From: Laguncularia racemosa
Taxonomy: Eukaryota > Streptophyta > Magnoliopsida > Myrtales > Combretaceae
NCBI GenBank assembly: GCA_037954665.1
Contig: JBBMOL010000288.1
Span: 558,001 to 622,000, forward strand
Direction of reading: 5' to 3'
DNA: 64,000 nucleotides
A program made the position numbers and the translations under genes. The notes below the pieces were generated by a model. It was not told where the DNA came from. It saw only the letters and a list, made by a program, of their open reading frames with translations, and made no database searches. Positions 56,169 through 64,000 of this stretch are shown in pieces (positions within the stretch are counted from its first letter, which is position 1; every line of letters begins with the position of its first letter).

Positions 56169-57353
56169 ACTTATATAGATTATATAAAATTAAATGATGC
56201 TAACCGTAAAGACCATTTCCCCCTCCCCTTCATTGATTAGATGTAAGAAAAACTTGCAGGGGATGACTATTATTGTTTTCTATATGATTATTCTGGTTAT
56301 AATCAAATTCATATAGCACTTGAGGACCAGGAGAAAACCACTTTTACTTGTCCCTATAGCACTTTTGCCCTTAAGAGAATGCCTTTTGGTCTCTGTAATG
56401 CACTTATTGCTTTTTAGAGGTATATGATGTCTATATTTTCTAACTTGTTAGAAAATTTTATTGAAATATTTATAGATGACTTTTCTGTTTTTGGGAGGTC
56501 ATTTGAATCATGTCTGATAAATTTAAGTTGTGTGCTTAAAAGATGTAAAGAGACTAACCTACTTTCGAATTGGGAGAAATTCCATTTTATGGAAAGAAAG
56601 GGAATCGTCTTAGGTCACAAAGTGTCAAGGAAGGGGATTGAAGTTAACAGGGCAAAAGTGTAGATAATAGAGAAGTTGCCACCCCCCACTTTAGTAAAAG
56701 GAGTCAGGAGCTTGCTAAGACATGCTGGCTTCTATAGGAAATTTATTAGGGACTTTTCTAAAATCTCTAGACCTCTTTGTAATTTGCTTGAAAAAGATTC
56801 TTCTTTTGTTTTTTATGACAATTGTTTGTAGGCATTTAACTTATTAAAGGAGAAGCTCACTTCTGCACCAGTGATCATTGCACTTGATTGGGAGCTTTCG
56901 TTTAAGCTTATGTGTGATGCTAGCGACTGTGCTGTAGGAGCAGTACTTGGGCAAAGGAAAGGTAAAATATTTCATGTTATATACTATGCTGGTAGAACTT
57001 ACAATGAGGCCCAAAGAAACTATGCCATAACTAAAAAAGAGCTTTTAGCAGTCATATTTGCATGTGACAAGTTTCAGCCTTATTTGATAGGTTCTAAGAT
57101 CATAGTATATACAGACCATGATGCTCTTAAGTATTTGTTTGCTAAAGCTAATGCTAAACCTAGGTTAATTTGCTAGATTTTACTACTGTAAGAATTTGAC
57201 TTAGAAATTAAAGATAAAAAAGTGAATTGAAAATCTAGTGGCTAATCATTTATCCCATTTGGAATCTGATTGTTTAGAACCATCCATTAATGAAAATTTC
57301 CTTGATGAACAATTGCATGTAGTAGATATCCAAGGATTACCTTGGTATGCTGA
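56169..57353 (+). pseudogene. Element J reverse transcriptase (catalytic part) and RNase H
   Basis: Continues RT at IDYIKLNDANRKDHFPLPF; TFTCPYSTFALKRMPFGLCNA; catalytic box FIDDFSVFG (56466-56492) with both Asp retained; LGHKVSRKGIEV; FYRKFIRDFSKISRPL. RNase H: CDASDCAVGAVLGQRKG, TKKELLAVIF (Lys for the acidic residue before KEL), YTDHDALKYL. The end PWYA is cut by the solo LTR; GCTGA (57349-57353) is the TSD. Seven or more stops. Confidence 0.88.
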
Positions 57354-58363
57354 TGATGGGAAAATTTCTGACACTATCAACCTCTTCAGAACCCAATTTG
57401 GATGATTAACCAAATTGCTCATATTTTACCTTATGTCCTTATTTCTAATAAAATATGAGAATAATCTTACAGGTACAGTTATATTTCTCCATGGGATGCC
57501 AAAATCTCCTACAACTTTAGTTGGACACAGAACATTTTTCTGGATAACAATTAAAGACCCGCTGCGATTGTTCTCTATTATGAGGCATTGGATCATGAAG
57601 ACTTAAGTTATTTTGTATCTTTTAAATGTTTATTGAACTATTTTGGTTGTATTTTGGTTTTGGGACACTTTTATTTCTTTGTAACTTTCATTTAGGGTTA
57701 GCCACCTTAAAAGTGACAAACTTGTAATTTTGAGCACTTTTTAACCCTAGGGTAGCAAGTATAAATACTTGCTTAAGAGAGGGTTTGGGAGGCTTATCAT
57801 TTTGCAGATTATACACTTCCTTTCACATGAGAATTAGGGTTCATACCTTGGTTCCAAACTCTTATCAATTTCAATCCCAAGAGTTGAAATTGTGGCGAGT
57901 GCAACATCTTGAAATTGTGAGTTATATCAATTTCATTTTGTTGTGATTTCTTTTCTTCTCTAGTGTGTCATATCTAAGGTTGAATTGAGATATTTCTTGG
58001 TCAGAAATACTTCTTATTGTTCATGAATTCTTGTGCTTATTTGAAGTATTTATCAATTATATTTGGTTCATCATTGAAAATTTTCCTAGGAAACATGTTC
58101 TTCACTATTTGAAAGGGATTATTTTTGTTACGGTTTTCTTTTGTCACTTGAGGTTTATTTGCGTGGATTATATGAAATTAAAATGTTGTTAGAAGGTATT
58201 ATCAGTGTGGTATTCTAATTATACAATTGGACATTTGGAATTCATCATATCTTCACTTGGTTCACGTCATTTTGCCCTTATTTTTGGATCCAATTTTGCC
58301 TTGACTTGAGATAGTTTTTCTTAAGTCTTTTGAATGTGCTTTCAAGTGTGTTTAGGCACATCA
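57354..58363 (+). mobile_element. Solo LTR, TGATGGG-type, inside element J
   Basis: 1010 bp, TGATGGGAAAATTTC to GCACATCA, TSD GCTGA at 57349-57353 and 58364-58368. Removing it and one TSD restores the reading LPWYADIVSYLVSKI of the J linker. Perfect promoter palindrome at 57754-57773. U3 open frame at 57415-57606 is a diverged copy of that at 7267. Confidence 0.95.
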
Positions 58364-59644
58364 GCTGATATAGTCAGTTACCTAGTTAGCAAAATCACAC
58401 CATATGGTTTATCATATCAACAAAAAAGGAAATTTTTGCATGATGTAAAATACTATTTTTAGGATGAACCATATCTATTTAAATGCTATGTTGACTAAGT
58501 AATTAGACATTATGTACCTGAAATTGAATAGCTTAACATATACAACATTATCATTCTAAAGAAGTAGGAGGCCATTTTAGTGTGGAAAGAGTTGCAGCTA
58601 AAATTTTATCTTACAGGTTTTATTGGCCTAAATTGTTTACCGATTACAAGAATTTCATTATGTCTTGTGCTCAATGCTAAAAGACTGGAAATATTTCTAG
58701 GAGACATAAATTACCACAAAACAACATTCTTGTAATTGAGTTTTTTGATGTGTAAGGAATAGACATTATGGGTCCTTTCCCCTCATCTTTTTCAAAAAAA
58801 ATATATTCTTGTGGTTGTTGATTATGTTTCAAAATAGGTAGAAGCAGTTGCTTTACAAACTAATGACAGCAAAGTTGTAATCAAATTTTTGAAAAAGAAC
58901 ATATTTTCATGATCTGGGGTACCTAGAGCTATCATTAGTGATGGGGGATTGTATTTTTGCAATAGGCAATTTGAACAATTATTATCAAACCATGGAGTCA
59001 CTTATAAAATTACCACCCCTTATCATCCATAGACTTGTGGATAGGTTGAGGTGTCCAATAGGGAAATAAAGTGTATTTTATAGAAAACCGTTAATGCATC
59101 TAGGAAAGATTGATCTTTAAAACTTGATGATGCATTGTAGGCTTATAGAGCCGCTTTCAAAACCTCTATAGGGGTATCCCCATATAAGATTGTTTATGGT
59201 AAATCATGTCACTTACCTGTGGAGCTTGAGCACATGGCATATTAAGCCATAAAGCACCTTAACTTTGATTTCCATGTTGTGGGTGAAAAGAGGTTGCTCT
59301 AGCTGAATCAGATGGTTGAGATGAGAGAGGAAGCATATGAGAATGCTAGGATATACAAGGAGTGGGCTAAGTGATGGCATGACAAGAACATCTTAAGGTG
59401 AGAATTTTTTCCTAGGAAAAAAGTTCTATTATATAACTCTCGATTAAAGCTATTTCCAAGTGAGTTGAGATCTCGATGGTTTGGTCCATTTGTTATTGCT
59501 AATATTTTTCCTTATGGTGTAGTTGAGTTGAAAGAAGAAGACAACCGTACTTTTAATGTAAATGGTTATCTTCTCAAGCATTACTATGAAGGAGAAATCA
59601 TTGATAGTACTACCACTATCATGGATGTAGCAAATTTGCTATAA
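58364..59644 (+). pseudogene. Element J integrase
   Basis: DIVSYLVSKITPYGLSYQQKR linker, remnants of the zinc finger, then the core: GIDIMGPFPSSF, VVVDYVSK-VEA, AIISDGGLYFCNRQF and VEVSNREIKCIL, so all three catalytic acids are present. The C-terminal part has YKIVYGKSCHLPVELEH, LKLFPSELRSRWFGPFVI and FNVNGYLLKHYYEGE. Stop TAA at 59642-59644. More than a dozen TAG/TGA stops and small shifts make it non-functional. Confidence 0.88.
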
Positions 59645-61053
59645 AACACCGGGGAAGTCGGGCTAGCGACTATAAATTAAGCGCTTCATAGGAGGCAACC
59701 CATGCATAGCATTAAGCTAGGATTGAAATTATTGATGCAATCTCCTATCTCTCTCTTTTGCTACACAGAACTTAAAATGCACCAGCACTTAAAAATATCG
59801 AGGAAGTACCAGTTTTCTTTTTCCCTTAATTTCATTATCTTTTATCCCCTCTTAATTGTGTTGAATTAAAAACAGTGAGGATATTGTTCATTTTAAGTAT
59901 GGGGAAGGGATCATAGAAAACTTGAGAATGAATTATTTATGTTTGAATTAGTGAATATTTGTCCATATTGATGACATCTTAGCCCTTATTATCCTTGCTT
60001 TGAACTTATATTTGTCTTTAAGAGTCATATGGAAACTTTTAAGCCAAAATTTCAAGCAATCTGGAGATTGTAAAAAAAAAAAAAAAAAGCGAAAAAAAGG
60101 AGAGTTAATTTGACTTAATTTGGTGTCTTACTCGCTGACTTTTGTGATTAGATTACTTGCTTGAAATTATGTAGTGAAACTTTAAGGAACAAATGTACCT
60201 TATGTTTAGCTTTTAATTTTAAAATTTGAGAGTAAGACGAGTCCTGAAGTAGAAAAGCAAGCGAGGTTACTTCTTTGTAAATTTAGCTTGTATATTCTCT
60301 CCTAAGTTTCTTTGAAAACATTTTTAATATCTAGTGAAAGAGATAGAAGAAACTTTTTACTTAGTGATTCTTTATAAAAAGAGTCTTTATTCACATTAGT
60401 ATAAAAAAAAAAAAAAAAAGAGAGAGCAAAAAGCAAGCATAGCCTTTACTTTAATGACACAAGCAACTGAGTTAAGAGTATCCAATCTTAAATGTTAGTG
60501 TGAGGAAGAGTCTGTAGGGGTTCCTTTAAAACTTGGTCACTTGGGTGATGAGTCTGGGATGTGTTGACTCAATGAACTCACCATAACGCGAAGATTGGAA
60601 AGGAAAAAGTTCAATATTTGAACTTGGCAAAAAAAAAGAGAAAAGAAAAAAAATGAAAAGACTTATAGTAAAAGGGAGAAATTCTACCATATGCTATCAC
60701 TAATGTGACCATTTGTAGAGAAGTGATTTAAGGGATTATATGTTTGTTAATAACTATGGAAGTTTAAATGAGTGTTTTTCCTTGTAGGACTGGGTATTTA
60801 CTTTTTAATTAGAATTCTTATGTTAAACACTAGGATTAAAGTTTGTTTTGTTTAGATTAGCTGCAAAATTTCAACTGTAGTAGTTTAGCCACATATCTCA
60901 GTATGGTTAAAGCTGTACACACCAGAACTTCAAGTCACATATATATATAAAATTTTGCTTGAATGGTTGGAAATAAAAAAAAAAAAATATACTCTCAATG
61001 ATGGATTGTTTCATTCTTTTATGTATTTTGCTTGATGACAGGTAGAAGTTCAA
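59645..61053 (+). other. Element J 3' untranslated region
   Basis: AAGCGCTTCATAGGAGGCAACCC (59673-59695) mirrors the post-integrase block of H. Poly-A/AG-rich runs at 60070-60090, 60403-60420 and 60630-60660. The ACTTGGGTGATGAG block (60538) matches H near 21580. No ORF-1-like gene. Confidence 0.65.
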
Positions 61054-61065
61054 GTGTGGGGAAGT
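61054..61065 (+). other. Polypurine tract of element J
   Basis: GTGTGGGGAAGT directly before the 3' LTR start TAATAAGGGC. Confidence 0.87.
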
Positions 61066-61390
61066 TAATAAGGGCACATTTTGCTCATATTTTATTGAGC
61101 AAATCATGATAAATGTTTATTGATATTAGGGAAATTCAAAGGAAATGTTTCTTAATTATTTTTATTTTAATATTTCAGGTGTTTACGAGATGAGCAATTT
61201 TAAAGGAATCCTACACATTTGAAGAGTAAGAATAAAGTCGATAGATATCAATTAAAGGCTACTAGCCTTTATGGCCAGCCTACATGAAGAACATCGCCAG
61301 TTTACAAAGTTTAAACACCGGTAGCTTAAAGGAGAAAGCCGACAGCTCTTAAATTCAAGGTTGCTAGCCTTATTGCCAGCATACACATAA
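61066..61390 (+). repeat. Element J 3' LTR, left part
   Basis: Matches 48053-48420 with a ~35-bp internal deletion near 61218. Cut at 61390 by element F (five bases before it: CATAA). Confidence 0.9.
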
Positions 61391-62292
61391 TGATGTGCCT
61401 AAAGGGGGGTCAAGCACAATCAACTAAAAAGGGATGAATTGTCAATGAACATCCATGCCACAAACAAAGGAAAAGCCTCAATATTCCAAATGAAATTCCG
61501 AAATTGTGATGAATCAAAATATATCAAATGACGATTGCTATAAGGGAAAACGAAATGGTATTCAAATTCAATTCAAAGGTGCTTTCAAATTTCGAAATTA
61601 GAACCCTAATTTCATAAGAACAAAAGTACATAAAATAACTAAATCCTCACCAGATATGACTCACTAGTTTGGAATTAGGATCAACTTGTAATTTGTTGAT
61701 ATAACACACAACAAATCCAAGTCAACTCGCCACAATTTCACTAAGGAAATTGATAAGAGCAAATGCTTGAAAGAGTCACTCTCTCTCACGGCAAAGGGGG
61801 TGTATTTCTCAAATGTTCAAAAAGCTCCTCAAAAACCCTAATTTGCAAGTATTTATACTTGCACCCTTTAGGGTTAGAATGACTAAAAAATCACAACTAT
61901 GCCACTATAGGGTGGCCGGTCCTAAAGGTAAAATACAACCAAATAAAATGTCCCATAAAGCTTACAAAATAAATGGTTCAAACATAAATTACAAGTAAAG
62001 AAAATAATCTTCGGCAGGCTAGCTTCATGATGGAATCCATCGGTTCAACTCATCGCCGGTTCAGGTCGGTCCATAGATAACCCACAAGCTGAGTCTTAGT
62101 GAGTTTATCCATCGCCTTGTGAAACCAAATAAGCATACCTGTTGGAATATACAATTCATGAATAAGATAAAAGAGGTTAGATAATAATTTATTCCGAGGT
62201 TGATCTGCTTGAAATGGGCCCTCATTGCCAAGATTTGAAATCCTTCAATTTTTGTCCTAATGATAGGTCTTGTCGGATTTTGATTCCCATCA
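61391..62292 (-). repeat. Element F 3' LTR
   Basis: 902 bp, TGATGTGCC to CCCATCA on the plus strand. The U3 half shares the ILTSF-type tail coding with B and D. The outer half (61391-61700) is diverged from them. Confidence 0.88.
61844..61863 (-). promoter_or_regulatory. TATA palindrome with a compensatory end change
   Basis: TGCAAGTATTTATACTTGCA: relative to the family form AGCAAG..CTTGCT, both outermost bases have changed together (A to T, T to A), so the inverted repeat stays perfect. Confidence 0.7.
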
Positions 62293-62996
62293 TCTCCTTG
62301 GACCTCAAAAAGATTTGACCTCAAATCTTGCAGTTCAAATGCAGCAGAGACTCTGTTTCCCAAAAGTAATCCATCTGAAGGAGTATCTCTACAGAATCCT
62401 AATATCTGAAATACTATAGTAGATGATTGTTTTCTGTCCTCCATCTCTAGGATGTATCTCTCCTGTAACAAAAACAAGGACTCATTATCGACTGATGTTT
62501 CCTCTATCTCAACACTTTCCAACGAGTTTGTTTCCTTTGACTCATCCCTGTTATGCTGATCCCTAGAGTCTTCTAACAATTGGTCCAACTGATCATTACC
62601 TTCAGAAACCTCTGAAGGTTGGCACAGTGGTGTTTGACATCTTTCATCTGTGGAACACTTATCTTCAAGTGAAGGCATTTGTAGCTCTGCACACTCTGAG
62701 CCTCTAGGTGGTCTAAATTCCATTTCTGGGAATGGTTTAAGTCCAAAATTACCAACTCTATCTTCTCTAAGAGCATGATAATCTCCCTTTGCTCTAGGTG
62801 GCTCCTGAAGGTGTACCACTGGTGGTGGCGGCAATGTCATCCTATCAATCCTTGTTGCTAATGTAGTAACAAGTTTTCTAAGGTCCCGAAGTTGTTCATC
62901 TAAGGTCCTCCCACCTGCAACATTAGGACTCTGACCTCCACCAACTCGACTATATGCTACATCACTCCTTCCTCCATTCACGCTATTAATAGACAT
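62061..62996 (-). CDS. Gag N-terminus fused to repeat/C-domain and U3-encoded tail, intact ORF
   Basis: 311 codons with no stop, ATG at 62996 (MSINSVNGG). Residues 30-60: coiled coil (GRTLDEQLRDL, TLATRIDRMTL). Residues ~75-108: head of gag (FRPPRGSECAELQMPSL). Then an in-frame jump to CQTPLCQPSEVSEGND; gag core, zinc knuckle and protease are absent. Residues ~150-225: the C-domain (SVEIEETSVDNESLFLLQERY, VFQILGFCRDTPSDG, FELQDLRSNLFEVQGDD). The rest, from 62292 down, is encoded by U3: a basic stretch, then YYLTSFILFMNCIFQQ and WINSLRLSLWVIYGPT. Possible uses (particle scaffold, RNA packaging) are guesses. Confidence 0.75.
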   Translation of the reverse strand: MSINSVNGGRSDVAYSRVGGGQSPNVAGGRTLDEQLRDLRKLVTTLATRIDRMTLPPPPVVHLQEPPRAKGDYHALREDRVGNFGLKPFPEMEFRPPRGSECAELQMPSLEDKCSTDERCQTPLCQPSEVSEGNDQLDQLLEDSRDQHNRDESKETNSLESVEIEETSVDNESLFLLQERYILEMEDRKQSSTIVFQILGFCRDTPSDGLLLGNRVSAAFELQDLRSNLFEVQGDDGNQNPTRPIIRTKIEGFQILAMRAHFKQINLGINYYLTSFILFMNCIFQQVCLFGFTRRWINSLRLSLWVIYGPT

Positions 62997-64000
62997 TTTT
63001 GTGGATGCAATCTATTTGATGTACTAATGTAATGTCTAGTAATTGTAGCACACTTATTTCACAAAACAATTCACGCCAAAACCAACTCACTCCGCCACTT
63101 GCACACTACACACACAACACACTAAATTCACGCCACAATAATATGTTGCAACCCTTCACTTCCACGGTAACAACAACAAAAACTAACTAAAATGCTTCTT
63201 TAAATGGCGACAACAACAAGAAATGGAAACAACAACAATACACTCCACTTCCACCGCAACTTACATACATACACGGCAACAAATTCACAAGTGACAACCT
63301 TAATGCAACTTTGCCACAAATGGTAAGAATCAATTTCAAATTCAAATGAAATATAATCAATACCACTCTTAACTACTTGAAGTAAATGGATGTGTTTCAA
63401 TTCAAATTGTTTCCTTTTCTTCCACACAATTCAAATCTGGAAATTATACACTTTCACTTCCAATTTGCACAACACAACACCATATATGCTCCTACTCAAT
63501 CACGGTGCATTTCTCCACTTGTATAACATTCTTCAACCGAAATAAACATAAGAAGGCAGCATTTAAATTTGAAAATCAATTCACTTTACTAATTGCAACT
63601 CCTCCACATTTGGTAAGATGCAAATTTTCAAATTCAAACAAGCACAATTAACTCCTTCACTCTTAATGCTTGTTTTGAAATCAAATAACTTCCTTTCTTA
63701 CACACTAATCAAATCTGGAAAATTGCAAATATCCTCCACAATTCTGAATTCAACAATGCAAAAACAAACACAATTCCTTCCTACACAATTTGCACTTCCG
63801 AAATTGCACTACCTTCCTCTCCTTCACGGTGAAGTCAAGACAAAAAATTACAACAAGATGTCCACTTCTACAACAACAAGTTTCAACTTCCCAAGTAAGA
63901 TACTCACGCCAATTAGTACCAATACAAATAATTCAATTAATCCTCAATTTCAATAAGGATCAATCACGTAAACATCAAGGTAACAACAACAAAAAAATAC
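62997..64000 (-). other. Element F leader
   Basis: CA-rich on the plus strand, with CAACAACAACAAG blocks near 63160-63240 and repeated TTTGGTAAGAATC/CAAATTCAAA units (63315, 63608). No gene; the open frame at 63618-63956 on the other strand is compositional. Confidence 0.6.

Larger units (their letters stand above)
48053..64000 (+). mobile_element. Element J: Athila-like retrotransposon, incomplete at the right edge
   Basis: 5' LTR 48053-49629 (1577 bp), tRNA-Asp-type primer binding site, gag, protease, RT, RNase H, integrase on the plus strand, polypurine tract 61054-61065, and the first 325 bp of the 3' LTR before element F interrupts it. No ORF-1 homologue is seen after pol, unlike H. It received E (in RT), a solo LTR (between RNase H and integrase) and F (in its 3' LTR). 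Confidence 0.9.
61391..64000 (-). mobile_element. Element F: gag-N/C-domain fusion element, runs off the window
   Basis: 3' LTR 61391-62292, polypurine tract 62293-62306, coding frame 62061-62996, leader to the window edge. The 5' LTR and right TSD lie outside. The open frame and the well-kept LTR suggest a relatively recent insertion. Confidence 0.85.

Overview
This window is plant heterochromatin built almost entirely from LTR retrotransposons inserted into one another. The DNA is AT-rich. The recognisable proteins are plant Ty3/gypsy types: Athila-lineage gag-pol primed by tRNA-Asp, and a second group with chromovirus-like gag and protease, primed by initiator tRNA-Met. There is no complete host gene. 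Only about 2.3 kb in five pieces looks like pre-insertion DNA. The species cannot be named from the sequence.

Layout. 159-3007 is an internally deleted element whose two LTRs belong to different subfamilies. It abuts element A (3008-6989, minus strand, gag-protease). A solo LTR lies at 7265-8263. Element B (8323-12692, minus) is complete at both ends. Another solo LTR lies at 13490-14534. From 15027 to 47396 there is a five-level nest, with each level confirmed by a 5-bp target-site duplication (TSD): element O (minus, TSD CCATA) contains element C (16290-43977, plus, TSD TAGGA). C's 3' LTR contains a full Athila element H (19537-43257, minus, TSD ATGGA). H contains D (24157-28584, plus, TSD CCATC) and G (30306-36365, plus, TSD ACAAT). 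G's 5' LTR holds a second Athila-type solo LTR (30579-32139, TSD ACCGG/ACCAG). After 0.66 kb of unassigned DNA, a second Athila-like element J (48053 to beyond the right edge, plus) is interrupted by E (52270-56168, minus), a solo LTR (57354-58363, TSD GCTGA) and F (61391 to beyond the right edge, minus).

The most unusual component is the non-Athila family (A, B, C, D, E, F, G, O and the left chimera). None of these carries its own reverse transcriptase, RNase H or complete integrase. They encode various in-frame combinations of gag, a retropepsin, a 26-residue tandem repeat and an unfamiliar C-terminal domain. This reading frame runs through the polypurine tract into the U3 of the 3' LTR, where it adds a subfamily-specific tail. 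They must have moved in trans. D (354-codon protease ORF, near-identical LTRs, perfect TSD) and F (311-codon ORF with no stop) look youngest. G has also captured two integrase fragments and a piece of a pentatricopeptide-repeat gene.

The two Athila copies are dead in different ways. H has lost catalytic residues in RT, RNase H and integrase, mostly by transitions. J keeps those residues but is full of stop codons and insertions.
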